A stretch of DNA of 64,000 bases, taken from NCBI GenBank assembly GCA_035415815.1, contig DAOOGR010000001.1, forward strand, positions 1-64,000, written 5' to 3'. Source of the stretch: Rectinema sp003452735 (lineage in GTDB: Bacteria > Spirochaetota > Spirochaetia > Treponematales > Rectinemataceae). Position 1 is the stretch's first letter. The number at the start of each line of letters is the position of its first letter. The translations under genes were made by a program, and so were the position numbers. The notes under the pieces are model-generated. The model was not told the DNA's origin. It searched no databases and worked only from the letters and a program-made list of their open reading frames with translations. Positions 49,667-58,729 of the stretch are shown one piece after another.

Positions 49667-52438
49667 CTATCGGCCATGGCAATATTTATATTTCTTGCCC
49701 GAACCGCATGGGCATGGATCATTGCGACCTATTTTCTTTCCTTGTCTTACAACTGTAGCAGTAGCTGGTGCGGATGCCGCAGCTATAGCAGACTCTTTTC
49801 GTACTGATTGACTTTCGTTAGCAAAAGAACTTACTGCCTCGTGACTTGTCTGTGTTGCTTCTATCCTCGATGCTGATCGCGGACTTGTTGCTTCAACTGT
49901 TGAGGTACTTTCTTTGATTCTTACTCTAAAGACTTTTGAGGCGATATTGTGCCGTATCGAGAAAATCAAGGATTCGAAAATATCCGATCCTTCGATCTTA
50001 TACTCGAGTAGAGGATTTTTTTGAGCATAACTTCGCAAGTATACTGCTTCTCTGAGAGCTTCCATCGATTCTAGGTGATTTAGCCATTTTTCATCAATTT
50101 CTTGCAAATACGAAAATCTAATGAAAAAATTGAGGCTTTCGGCTCCCGCTGCTTGTATCTTTGAATCGAGATCAAGCTCAAGTTTATTCCTAATCGCAGG
50201 AATAAGCTCGTCTGACTTGTAAAGAGCAGTCAACTCTTTTGCTGTCATTTCTATGCCAAAGCTATCAAAAAGCCATAAGCTAAATTCTTGAATTGCTTTG
50301 TTTGGATTATCCTTGAATTCCTGGGTGAGAATAGCATTCTGATCTTCTAGCATTTCGTAGGCTGCATCGCGTACTCTCTCTATAAGATTGTCATCAGCTA
50401 GGATTGAGTTCCTCTGTTCATAAATGAAGTTACGTTGCTTATTTAGAACATCGTCGTATTCAAGCAGATGTTTTCGTATTTCGAAGTTTCTCTCTTCAAC
50501 CTTTTTTTGTGCGCTTTCGATGGATTTGCTGAGTAGAGGATGATAGATTGGTTCTCCTGGTTTCATGCCAGCTCTGCCCATCAGTTGTTTGAAATTGTCT
50601 CCTCCAAATAGGCGCATGAGATCATCGTCTAAAGAAATAAAAAACACCGAGCGGCCAGGATCTCCTTGACGTCCGCTTCTGCCTCGCAGCTGATTGTCAA
50701 TGCGCCTTGCCTCATGACGCTCGGTACCTAAGACGCAAAGTCCTCCGAGGCTTTTGACTTCTTCATAATCCTTAGTCCATGTCTCGTATTCTCGAGATAA
50801 GATCTCTCTATATTTTTCTTCAGGTGCTTCGGTACCAGCTTTTCGCCTTGCACGGAACTCCGGATTTCCTCCAAGCTTAATATCTGTTCCACGTCCCGCC
50901 ATATTTGTTGCAATAGTAACTGCTCCCTTAGAACCTGCTTCTGCAATTATTAGGGCTTCACGTGCATGGTTCTTGGCATTCAAGACCTCGTGCTTTATGC
51001 CATTTCTTATGAGCAAGGAAGATAGCTTTTCTGATTTTTCAATGGATACCGTACCTACTAGAATAGGTTGTCCCTTTGTGTGCATTTCTCTTATTGCCTC
51101 GATAATGGCATCGTACTTCTCAGCTTCATTTAGATATACAAGGTCATTCTCATCTTTTCGAACAACAGGCCTATTTGTAGGGACTACCATTACATCAAGA
51201 TTGTATATTTTATTAAACTCTTCAGCTTCTGTTTCGGCAGTGCCGGTCATTCCGGCTAGTTTTTTATATAATCTAAAGTAATTTTGGAATGTTATTGTAG
51301 CAAGTGTGCGATTGCGCCTAGCAATCTTGATTCGTTCCTTAGCCTCGATAGCTTCGTGAAGACCATCGGAGTATCGTCTACCATGAAGAATTCGGCCTGT
51401 AAATTCATCTACTATTTGAACTTGATTATCTTGTACAACATAATCGACATCTTTAGAGAAAAGATGCTGGGCACGAACCGCTTGAGTAAAATAATGGACA
51501 AATTGAAAATTTTCAGGGTCAAAAAGGCTTTCCTTTATTAATCCTCTCTTCTGTAACAATAGTTCAATATGGTTTAATCCTTCGCTTGTGAACATGACTC
51601 GCTTGGATTTTTCATCTATTTTATAATCTCCTTCCAATAGTTCGCCTTTGGCTTCGTCGGGATACTCGCCGGTCTCAGGGTTCTTCTTGACTTCGAGAAG
51701 GGAGGAAGCAAGTCGATTGACCTCATTTACCTTGTAAGTGTCATCATCTGCAGGGCCTGAGATAATAAGTGGGGTTCTAGCCTCATCGATGAGGATGGAG
51801 TCGATTTCATCGATGATGCAGTAATAATGACCTCGCTGCACTTTTTGATCCAAAGACCAAACCATATTATCCCGCAGATAATCAAAACCGAATTCGTTGT
51901 TGGTTCCATATGTGATATCGCAGGAATAAGCGACTTTTCTAGCTATATTATCCATGGAGGAGAGAATGCATCCGACTGTAAGCCCAAGAAACTTATAGAT
52001 TTGCCCCATCCATTGACTATCGCGTTCTGCTAGATAGTCGTTTACGGTTATGATGTGGACTCCTTGTCCTGCTAATGCATTTAAGTAAGCCGCGGTTACT
52101 GAAGATAGAGTCTTTCCTTCTCCTGTTTTCATCTCTACGATTTTGCCTTGATGCAGCGCAATTCCTCCAATTATCTGCACATCGAATGGACGCTCACCTA
52201 GTTTTCTTCGGGCTGCTTCTCGCACAAGAGCAAAAGCTTCCGGTAAAAGATCATCGAGAGTCTCTCCTTTGGCAAGGCGATCCTTGAATTTTATCGTCAA
52301 AGCAGGGAAGTCGCTATCATCAAGAGACAGAGCCCAAGACTCTAGTTCGTTGATTTTATGGAGAAGTGGCAAAACAGCTTTGATATCTTTTTCTTCTTTT
52401 GAACCCAAGAGGGCGGAAAGGATTGTATTTCTAGCCAT
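49667..52438 (-). CDS. secA: Preprotein translocase motor SecA
   Basis: A 923-aa SecA. NBD1 has Walker A MKTGEGKTLSS and Walker B DEIDSILIDEART, the cross-linking domain follows, and NBD2 has MAGRGTDIKLGG and GRSGRQGDPG. The C-terminal zinc-binding SEC-C motif is RNDPCPCGSGKKYKYCHGR, preceded by a variable Ala/Ser-rich linker. It pushes preproteins through SecYEG. The ATG lies six bases after a TATTCT box with a TTGACC -35, so the mRNA is predicted leaderless. It is divergent from a lipoprotein gene across 55 bases. Confidence 0.97.
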   Translation of the reverse strand: MARNTILSALLGSKEEKDIKAVLPLLHKINELESWALSLDDSDFPALTIKFKDRLAKGETLDDLLPEAFALVREAARRKLGERPFDVQIIGGIALHQGKIVEMKTGEGKTLSSVTAAYLNALAGQGVHIITVNDYLAERDSQWMGQIYKFLGLTVGCILSSMDNIARKVAYSCDITYGTNNEFGFDYLRDNMVWSLDQKVQRGHYYCIIDEIDSILIDEARTPLIISGPADDDTYKVNEVNRLASSLLEVKKNPETGEYPDEAKGELLEGDYKIDEKSKRVMFTSEGLNHIELLLQKRGLIKESLFDPENFQFVHYFTQAVRAQHLFSKDVDYVVQDNQVQIVDEFTGRILHGRRYSDGLHEAIEAKERIKIARRNRTLATITFQNYFRLYKKLAGMTGTAETEAEEFNKIYNLDVMVVPTNRPVVRKDENDLVYLNEAEKYDAIIEAIREMHTKGQPILVGTVSIEKSEKLSSLLIRNGIKHEVLNAKNHAREALIIAEAGSKGAVTIATNMAGRGTDIKLGGNPEFRARRKAGTEAPEEKYREILSREYETWTKDYEEVKSLGGLCVLGTERHEARRIDNQLRGRSGRQGDPGRSVFFISLDDDLMRLFGGDNFKQLMGRAGMKPGEPIYHPLLSKSIESAQKKVEERNFEIRKHLLEYDDVLNKQRNFIYEQRNSILADDNLIERVRDAAYEMLEDQNAILTQEFKDNPNKAIQEFSLWLFDSFGIEMTAKELTALYKSDELIPAIRNKLELDLDSKIQAAGAESLNFFIRFSYLQEIDEKWLNHLESMEALREAVYLRSYAQKNPLLEYKIEGSDIFESLIFSIRHNIASKVFRVRIKESTSTVEATSPRSASRIEATQTSHEAVSSFANESQSVRKESAIAAASAPATATVVRQGKKIGRNDPCPCGSGKKYKYCHGR

Positions 52439-52444
52439 GCATTA

Positions 52445-52473
52445 AGAATACTTTTGTTCTCAAAAAGGGTCAA
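52445..52473 (-). promoter_or_regulatory. Promoter giving a leaderless secA mRNA
   Basis: TTGACC (complement 52468-52473), a 17-base spacer and TATTCT (complement 52445-52450), six bases before the ATG at 52438. No ribosome site is present. Confidence 0.78.
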
Positions 52474-52480
52474 GGAATGG

Positions 52481-52486
52481 TATAAT
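52481..52486 (+). promoter_or_regulatory. -10 box of the lipoprotein gene, leaderless
   Basis: A perfect TATAAT seven bases before the ATG at 52494. The -35 is poor: TCTCAA at 52458-52463 for a 17-base spacer. No Shine-Dalgarno. It lies back-to-back with the secA promoter, whose -35 is within its spacer. Confidence 0.6.
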
Positions 52487-52493
52487 TTCGAAA

Positions 52494-53648
52494 ATGAAGA
52501 GATTTGTAAGTATTTTATGCTTGCTAGTAGTCGTAGCTGATTTCCTTATAAGCTGCCACTCCTCCGTAGAAGAAGGAAAGATACAAGCGCTTTTTGACCT
52601 TGGTTATGGCAGATCTGATTCATCGATCGATATATCTATCCAAAATAAGAATTCAGTTGATATTTGCCTTAGGAAAGGAATATTTCATCTGCTGAGTCGG
52701 GGAGAGGCAAAAATCCTTCGCATTTCTTCTTATGGCCAGACTCTTGCAATGTGGTATGACCCTAAAAAAGGAAGTGCACCTCTTGTCCTCAAAGATGTCC
52801 AGATGAGTGACTTTTCTTCAGAGGAAGATCTAGGCCGTTTTGCAATTCAGGTTTCATTCAATGATCCTGGCTATATTGCTACAGATTCAAGGCAAATGCT
52901 CTATGTCGCTGATGCTCAAGTTGTAAGGAGGTTTGATTCCGATGGTAGGGAGCTGCCTTTTCTTGGACAAGAAGGCATTGGAGGAATTAGATTCCCAGTA
53001 ATAACTGCACTCGATGTTCTCAGCAATGATGATATTGCGGTTTCCTGCGCATCTGAGTCGGAAAAAGCAGTCTATTTCTATGATCGAAATGGTACCTTTT
53101 TGCAAGTGCTAAAATGGGATGGGCAGCATATGCCCGTTCCTGTTTCAGTTGCGGAGAATCATCCAAATGCAAGTGGCTCGCGCATAATTGCCTCGCTTGA
53201 GTCATTTCTACCGTGCTTCTTGAATGGGAAAAGAGTAGTAATTCTCAAGATCAACTATTATTCGGAGAAATACGATCCTTCATCGGGAGTGACAATTTCG
53301 ATCGAGCCTATTGGTGGTTGGATTATGGTGACAGATGCATCAAGCGGCGCATTTTTGAATTCTTTTCCTTTGCAGAGTAGTCTTGAAGATTTGGGTATCG
53401 ATCAACAGATGATCGCAGCACAATCGAATGATATTTTCTGTATTCGTTGGAGAGATGTAGGGTTGGCCGGAGAGGTTTTCCGCTTTAATCAACAGGGAAG
53501 GATAAATGGAAAATTGGATTTTCAAGTACCTGATGATGGTGCTTCTCTTATAGCTATGATCATTGGTGATGATGGAAATTTATATATGCTTACTCAATTA
53601 TCTTCCAAGCTGAGGATGTATACATGGAAAATACTCACCTTGAGATGA
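52494..53648 (+). CDS. Hypothetical lipoprotein, beta-propeller-like
   Basis: A 384-aa exported protein. Signal MKRFVSILCLLVVVADFLISC has the lipobox LISC with C21. The rest is rich in short beta strands with repeated patterns such as GYIATDSRQMLYVADAQVVRRFDSDG, SNDDIAVSCASESEKAVYFYDRNG and DDGNLYMLTQLSSKLRMY, which suggests an NHL/YVTN-like propeller. No catalytic motif was found. It is probably an envelope lipoprotein, possibly a binding or scaffold protein. It is divergent from secA, and no gene with a known partner function is adjacent. Confidence 0.75.
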   Translation: MKRFVSILCLLVVVADFLISCHSSVEEGKIQALFDLGYGRSDSSIDISIQNKNSVDICLRKGIFHLLSRGEAKILRISSYGQTLAMWYDPKKGSAPLVLKDVQMSDFSSEEDLGRFAIQVSFNDPGYIATDSRQMLYVADAQVVRRFDSDGRELPFLGQEGIGGIRFPVITALDVLSNDDIAVSCASESEKAVYFYDRNGTFLQVLKWDGQHMPVPVSVAENHPNASGSRIIASLESFLPCFLNGKRVVILKINYYSEKYDPSSGVTISIEPIGGWIMVTDASSGAFLNSFPLQSSLEDLGIDQQMIAAQSNDIFCIRWRDVGLAGEVFRFNQQGRINGKLDFQVPDDGASLIAMIIGDDGNLYMLTQLSSKLRMYTWKILTLR

Positions 53649-53721
53649 GATAGCTTATTCAAACCCTTGATCCCTTTGATATGCAGAGAAAATAATATGC
53701 AAAAGATTCAGAACAATTATG

Positions 53722-53750
53722 ATGACATTCTATAGCATTTCCGCTATAGT
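53722..53750 (+). promoter_or_regulatory. Promoter giving a leaderless rnz mRNA
   Basis: ATGACA at 53722-53727 (5/6), a 17-base spacer and TATAGT at 53745-53750 (5/6), nine bases before the ATG at 53760. No ribosome site. Confidence 0.72.
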
Positions 53751-53759
53751 CATTTCGCT

Positions 53760-54689
53760 ATGAATTTAGAAGCATTTGTCCTCGGATGTGGTGGCATGAT
53801 GCCCCTCCCTTATAGACATCTAACTAGCATGCTTATACGTAGAGAGGGGGAGTTGTTTCTTTTTGATGCTGGAGAGGGAACCCAGGTTTCGATTCGAAGG
53901 TTAAATCTACGCTGGAAAAAGATCACTGCTATTTTTATCTCTCATATGCATGCTGATCATGTTACTGGCCTGCCGGGCATTCTAATGCTCTCTAGCCAGG
54001 TGGATAGGGAAGAACCGCTATATATTTTTGGGCCTCCAAAGATTGCAGAATTTGTTGATCAGAATAGGCATCTCTTGGATATGTATATCAATTACGAAAT
54101 CATCGTAAGAGAGATATATGAAGCTGGAACTATATGGCAGGGTGATGATTATTCGATAAGAGCCTTTCCTCTAAAGCATACCAAAATGTGCTTTGGTTAT
54201 GCGTTGGAAGAATCTAAGCGTCCTGGCGTTTTTTATCCAGAAAAGGCCCTTGCGCTGGGTGTCCCTCGTGGTCCTCTTTGGTCTGAGCTTCAGTCCGGCA
54301 AGACAGTCCGGCTTACAGAAGGAAGCTCTATAAAACCTTCAGAAGTTATGGGCGAGCCTCGTAGCGGAAGGAAATTCAGTTTCGTTACAGATACGCTTTA
54401 TTTCCCAGAAATTGCTCAAGAGGTATCAAATTCGGATCTTCTTATATGCGAAGGGATGTTCGAACACGCGCTTATTGAGAGCGCTGTTGACAAGCGGCAT
54501 ATGACTGCACATCAAGCTGCTCTGATTGCTCGTGATGCTGGCAATATAAAAAAGCTGGGCTTAATTCACTATAGCCCGCGATATGCTGATCGAGAGCTCA
54601 AAATTTTACTCGACGAAGCCCGAGAAATATTTCCTGATACCGTGCTTACAAAGGACAGAATGCGTTTCCCCATTGAGTTTGTCGATTAG
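53760..54689 (+). CDS. rnz: Ribonuclease Z
   Basis: A 309-aa short-form RNase Z, the endonuclease that trims tRNA 3' ends. The metallo-beta-lactamase motif is SHMHADH (H62, H64, D66, H67). Further ligands are in FPLKHTKMCFGYAL, FVTDTLY and KLGLIHYSPRY, and the exosite arm is near residues 155-190. All four tRNAs in this window lack encoded CCA, which fits dependence on RNase Z and CCA addition. Predicted leaderless. It converges on a membrane-protein gene with 16 bases between stops. Confidence 0.93.
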   Translation: MNLEAFVLGCGGMMPLPYRHLTSMLIRREGELFLFDAGEGTQVSIRRLNLRWKKITAIFISHMHADHVTGLPGILMLSSQVDREEPLYIFGPPKIAEFVDQNRHLLDMYINYEIIVREIYEAGTIWQGDDYSIRAFPLKHTKMCFGYALEESKRPGVFYPEKALALGVPRGPLWSELQSGKTVRLTEGSSIKPSEVMGEPRSGRKFSFVTDTLYFPEIAQEVSNSDLLICEGMFEHALIESAVDKRHMTAHQAALIARDAGNIKKLGLIHYSPRYADRELKILLDEAREIFPDTVLTKDRMRFPIEFVD

Positions 54690-54705
54690 GCCCCATATCA
54701 CTGTT

Positions 54706-56082
54706 TTATGCTATAGCGCTAGCTGGCTTAAATGCCAGGATTCTTGAGCCGCTTCTTTCCTGTGCTTCTTCAAGTGCTGCAAAAGCCTCCCTATATAGGC
54801 GATCAGGGAAGATCACGCGATCATATCGGGCGCTTATCCCAAAATAGAAGGGTGGTTCTTCTGATAGATCTTTATAGAGACTAGCGGTGGTTGTGAGCAC
54901 ATCATCTAGATCCACTGCCACTTTGAGTGCTGAACCAGCATCTGTGCCGGGCAAAACAGCAGCATAACAGCCTTTTCCAAGCTCGAAGACGAGCGATTCC
55001 GATGCAAAATAGTCGCGAATAGTGACTCCTAAAGCCAAGGCGCTTGGGTCTAACTCACCAGAAAGTATACAGTGAATAAGGAGCAGAGATGTTTCTTGAT
55101 CGCGTTGAAGCTCAATATCAAGGTTACGCTTAAGTTCAGCAAGTGAAAGGGTAGAGGGAAAAACCTCGGGCAGTGGTACTTCTTCGGTTTCCTCATCGGT
55201 CTGAGGTGCAGGGGCAACGAATTCTCCAGGCAGGAAATCATCAGAAGATGAGAGAGGCTTTGGAATCGCTTCGGATTCTGATTGGGCAGCTTGAATATTT
55301 TCTGGAGCTCTTACCTCTTTCTGGGCAATTTCTTCTTCTCTTTCTTCTTCTTCTTCTTCTGCTGCTGCTTCTGCTTTTGCTTCTTCTTCTATATTTTCTA
55401 TAGTCTCTTGAACTGCGGGGTTTTTGATGTTTTCTTGGGTTGCAGAAAGAGCTTCTTCAGAATATGAGGCACTCTCTAATGGATTCTCTTGATACTCTTG
55501 CTTTTCAATAGTTTCAGTTAATTCTTCTTTAACAATTTCTTCTTCAGGCTCTTTAGGTTTCTCCTTTAATACAAGTTGCAATACCACAAGAAGCACAATC
55601 CATGCGGAAAGTATGATAGCTGGAACAATAAGAATATTCGAAATATCTCTTTGAGATAAAATTGAATAAAGAGCCATAAGCTTCATGCCGTCGGGAAGGG
55701 GTGTCATGTAGATTATTGTCGACATACCTGGAGCATGAAATACGCTGCCAGGATTTGTAGCTGGCGAAGCAAAGTAGGGCGACTCATCGGGCATTTTCCA
55801 GAGAACAAGTCCGTTGCGATCAAGTACTTGAACAGCAAGCAAATGTGTGCTTGCGTTATATAGGGATTTAAGCCTATCTCTTACGAATTGATCGCCAAGA
55901 TCTTCTTCGCTTGCTATAAGAGATGCTGCATTTCGCAGGATGGAATACTCAGCAGATGCGCTCTGTTCTCCCAGAAGGCGTATCTCACCGATCTTCCATG
56001 CGACATATCCGACAATGAGAGCTAAAAGCACAAAAGTGCCAATGAATAAGATTATACGCAATGTTCGTTTCATTTTTTCCAT
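54706..56082 (-). CDS. Membrane protein with acidic linker and degenerate GGDEF-like domain
   Basis: About 458 aa from ATG 56082. Two membrane helices (about residues 7-27 and 148-172) flank an extracytoplasmic domain of ~120 residues (SAEYSILRNAASLIASEE to MTPLPDGMKLMALY). A long Glu/Ala-rich disordered linker comes next, including EEEEEEREEEIAQKE. The C-terminal ~150 residues have a nucleotide-cyclase-like fold: LAELKRNLDIELQRDQETSLLLI, then FELGKGCYAAVLPGTDAGSAL where GGDEF would be, then YFGISARYDRVIFPDRLYREAFAALEEA. The active-site GG-E/D-EF is absent, so it cannot make c-di-GMP and may bind a ligand or partner. Predicted leaderless. Confidence 0.72.
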   Translation of the reverse strand: MEKMKRTLRIILFIGTFVLLALIVGYVAWKIGEIRLLGEQSASAEYSILRNAASLIASEEDLGDQFVRDRLKSLYNASTHLLAVQVLDRNGLVLWKMPDESPYFASPATNPGSVFHAPGMSTIIYMTPLPDGMKLMALYSILSQRDISNILIVPAIILSAWIVLLVVLQLVLKEKPKEPEEEIVKEELTETIEKQEYQENPLESASYSEEALSATQENIKNPAVQETIENIEEEAKAEAAAEEEEEEREEEIAQKEVRAPENIQAAQSESEAIPKPLSSSDDFLPGEFVAPAPQTDEETEEVPLPEVFPSTLSLAELKRNLDIELQRDQETSLLLIHCILSGELDPSALALGVTIRDYFASESLVFELGKGCYAAVLPGTDAGSALKVAVDLDDVLTTTASLYKDLSEEPPFYFGISARYDRVIFPDRLYREAFAALEEAQERSGSRILAFKPASAIA

Positions 56083-56088
56083 CCCTGC

Positions 56089-56094
56089 AGTATA
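56089..56094 (-). promoter_or_regulatory. -10 box of the GGDEF-like membrane protein gene
   Basis: TATACT (complement 56089-56094) ends six bases before the ATG at 56082. No convincing -35 is at the right distance; an upstream run of A/T is present. The spacing matches the other leaderless starts in this window. Confidence 0.45.
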
Positions 56095-56192
56095 TAATAT
56101 CATTATCGGCAAATACCTGCCCAGTTGGAGAGTATTGTTTATTGATTCAAATGCACATAATGCATGGGATTGCCGCTAGGAGGATAAAAGCC

Positions 56193-57044
56193 ATGGCTAC
56201 AAGTCGCAGAATTAGGAAAAGGTACATGTCTTCGGGTTGGTATCCTGAAGATTCAGCAGAAATCAGTTCTCTTGTCGCAGATTGGACTCAATCTCAGAAG
56301 AATCTATCGGCATATGCTGTTCTCTCGCCCCATGCAGGATGGTATTTTTCTGGGGATTTAGCTGCTAAGTCAGTCTGGGCATTGAGAGATTGCGATACAG
56401 TGGCAATTCTCGGGGGTCATTTGAGTAGTGGAGATCCCATCCTATATGGCGATGAAGATGATTTCGACTGTACTGTCAGAGATGCAGAGAATGATATAGA
56501 GATGCTTAATGCCTTAAAGGTCGAATTGAAGAATGTTGGGATCCAAGAAATCGCTTCAGATCGAGACATAGATAATTCTGTCGAAATAATATTGCCTCTT
56601 GCTGGGCTTCGTTTCCCAGAAGCTCGTATTCTATGGCTTCGCGTTCCACCAGATTATAAAGCCAAAGAGCTCGGAGCCGCCCTTTTCAGGGCGGCATCTT
56701 CATGCAAAAAGCAACTTGTTACCATTGCTTCCAGCGATTTGACCCACTATGGCCCTAATTATGGTTTTATGCCACGGGGCTTGGGAGAGCTAGCTGTCCA
56801 ATGGGTTAGAAATGAAAACGACAGAGGTTTTATAAATGCAGCGCTTGAGATGGATGCCGACAAGGTATTAAAACACGCTAGGAATAATTTCTCTGCCTGT
56901 TCCTCAGGAGCTGTTGCTGCAGCTATATCTTTTGCTCTCAATGCAGGGGCAAAACATAGTCTTCTAATTGAGCACAAGCTTAGCTTCGACATCCATCCTG
57001 ATCGTTCATTTGTCGGATATGCATCTATCGCTTTTGTTCCATAG
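56193..57044 (+). CDS. Memo family protein (AmmeMemoRadiSam system protein B)
   Basis: A 283-aa Memo-like protein. Conserved parts are AYAVLSPHAGWYFSGDLAAK near the N-terminus, VAILGGHL, and IASSDLTHYGPNYGF with the His/Asp set related to extradiol dioxygenases, then SCSSGAVAAAISFALNAGA-like sequence at FSACSSGAVAAAISFA. In many bacteria it is clustered with an AMMECR1 protein and a radical-SAM protein; neither is beside it here. Reaction unknown. ATG 56193 is chosen for the AGGAGG eight bases upstream. It converges on murD with four bases between stop codons. Confidence 0.87.
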   Translation: MATSRRIRKRYMSSGWYPEDSAEISSLVADWTQSQKNLSAYAVLSPHAGWYFSGDLAAKSVWALRDCDTVAILGGHLSSGDPILYGDEDDFDCTVRDAENDIEMLNALKVELKNVGIQEIASDRDIDNSVEIILPLAGLRFPEARILWLRVPPDYKAKELGAALFRAASSCKKQLVTIASSDLTHYGPNYGFMPRGLGELAVQWVRNENDRGFINAALEMDADKVLKHARNNFSACSSGAVAAAISFALNAGAKHSLLIEHKLSFDIHPDRSFVGYASIAFVP

Positions 57045-57048
57045 AGTC

Positions 57049-58506
57049 TTATTCAGCATATTGGCGAAAAAGCATGAGGGCTTCTTTTTTAAAAGAATCA
57101 CCTCGTTCAAACTCATGCATAAACATACCAAAGCTTGCACAGCCTGGAGAAAGAATTACAATATCACCAGGATCAGCTTGCTTGTCTGCAGTTTGAACTG
57201 CTTCATGCATCGAAAAGTAAGGTCCCTTGTAAGCCACTTTGTTTGCATCGAGTATTGGAATGAGACGATCTGTTCCACTTCCCGCGAGAAGAATTAGCGC
57301 TTTTAGGCTCCTTGCTTTTTGAGCAAAGGCCGAAAAGTCACTCATCTTATCGCTTCCGCCAGCTATTAGAACTATAGGGCTAGAAAAGCTCTCAATGGCT
57401 GCAATTGCTGCATCAGGGATAGTAGCAGTGCTATCATTGTACCATCTTATGCCTCGTGTGGAGCCTACGAATTCGAGCCTATGGGGCACTCCGGGAAAGC
57501 TTGCAAGTCCAGACATGATGTCTTCTGAAGGCAGACCAAATGCACGGGCTGCAACCGCAGCGGCCAAGAGATTCTTTTTTTGATGGCGGCCAGGAACCAA
57601 AACCTGACTTGGCACGAGTAGTTCTTCTGGCCCATCGAAATTGAATTTTCCACGGCCTTCGAGAAGGTCTACAGATGAAGAGAAAGCTCCAAAATTATCG
57701 GGATTACTTAGCTTTGTTTTGCTTTTTATAAGCCAACCACCCAAAGCTCTTTTCCCAACTGACTCCTCGAGGGGGCTTTCACTGTACCAAAGAACACGAG
57801 CTCGGGTTTCCTCTGCAAAAGAATGTCCCCATTTCTGATCAGCATTACATACTGTCCAGCAATTATCATCTTGTGATTCATATATTACACGTTTGTCGGA
57901 GACATAAGTCTCCATGGAATCATAATAATTCAAATGATCGGGCAAAATATCACTTAGCACCGCTACAAGCGGTTTCAATAGATTTCTACCTCGCAAGTCT
58001 CCAAGTTGCCAGCTTGAAAGCTCAAGAATTACAGGGACTTCTGTATCTGTCTCATCTAGGAAATCAAGAGGAGAAACTGTGATATTTCCTCCCAGAAGGG
58101 CTTTTTTATTGTTTTTCAAGAGGACATGCCAGAGCGCGGATGCAATGGTCGATTTTCCTTTTGATCCAGTTACCGCGATAAGAGGCGATTTGGAATAGCG
58201 TAAAAATATTGAGATATCGGTCTCTATTCTTTTTGCAAAAGCTAGATAAGGCGAATCGCGGCGAACAGCAGGGTTTTTTATTACTATATCTGCATCGATG
58301 AAATCTTTTTTTTCATGGCGACCTAGAACATAGCGAATCGGCAAACCTTTAAGTTCATATATGGCTGGTGATAGAGTTTCAGCGCCACGTAGGTCTGTGA
58401 CTGTGACATCTGCTCCAGCTTTTGCAAAGAATCTGGCGCTCGCAATTCCGCCACCATGAAGACCAAGTCCCATTATGGTTATATGTTTGCCGCGAAATTC
58501 ATCCAT
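57049..58506 (-). CDS. murD: UDP-N-acetylmuramoylalanine-D-glutamate ligase
   Basis: A 485-aa Mur ligase that adds D-Glu to UDP-MurNAc-L-Ala. The N-terminal Rossmann part has ITIMGLGLHGGGIASARFF, the ATP site is VTGSKGKSTIASAL, and the C-terminal domain has VPHRLEFVGSTRGIRWYNDSTATIP and VLIAGGSDK, the murD-typical motif. Somewhat longer than the common 440-450. An AGGGG lies 13 bases before the ATG, a rather long spacing. It stands alone, away from a dcw cluster. Confidence 0.92.
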   Translation of the reverse strand: MDEFRGKHITIMGLGLHGGGIASARFFAKAGADVTVTDLRGAETLSPAIYELKGLPIRYVLGRHEKKDFIDADIVIKNPAVRRDSPYLAFAKRIETDISIFLRYSKSPLIAVTGSKGKSTIASALWHVLLKNNKKALLGGNITVSPLDFLDETDTEVPVILELSSWQLGDLRGRNLLKPLVAVLSDILPDHLNYYDSMETYVSDKRVIYESQDDNCWTVCNADQKWGHSFAEETRARVLWYSESPLEESVGKRALGGWLIKSKTKLSNPDNFGAFSSSVDLLEGRGKFNFDGPEELLVPSQVLVPGRHQKKNLLAAAVAARAFGLPSEDIMSGLASFPGVPHRLEFVGSTRGIRWYNDSTATIPDAAIAAIESFSSPIVLIAGGSDKMSDFSAFAQKARSLKALILLAGSGTDRLIPILDANKVAYKGPYFSMHEAVQTADKQADPGDIVILSPGCASFGMFMHEFERGDSFKKEALMLFRQYAE

Positions 58507-58690
58507 TTTGCTGATAATTCCCCTTCATCTTAATTTATTTTATAGTGTTGGAAGAATTTGACTTTTTTAAAATATAGCATAATCGGAATATCTTCGATAG
58601 TCTGTTCTATCCAAGAGGAGATGTAATTATATGCATAGAATTCGAATATTATTGTATATTGTGTCAGATTGTGCTAAACCATGATTTTTC

Positions 58691-58719
58691 TTGACAGATT
58701 TGGAATTCAATCATAGGCT
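58691..58719 (+). promoter_or_regulatory. Promoter of the dehydrogenase operon, near-leaderless
   Basis: TTGACA at 58691-58696 (perfect), a 17-base spacer and TAGGCT at 58714-58719 (3/6), ten bases before the ATG at 58730. No ribosome site. The weak -10 behind a perfect -35 suggests that an activator or regulator controls it; the Rrf2 protein encoded downstream is a candidate. Confidence 0.55.
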
Positions 58720-58729
58720 TGAATGAATT

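Noticed and set aside
55325..55400. CTTCTT/TTCTGC microsatellite-like run with a plus-strand Leu/Phe-rich ORF
   Set aside because: It is the reverse of the Glu/Ala-rich linker of the membrane protein read on the minus strand; the plus-strand ORF is a shadow.
58631..58684. A 17-codon ORF (MHRIRILLYIVSDCAKP) with GAGGAG upstream, before the dehydrogenase operon
   Set aside because: It ends before the TTGACA at 58691, so it would not be on the predicted operon transcript, and its composition shows no stalling or sensing motif. It could be noise in A/T-rich DNA.
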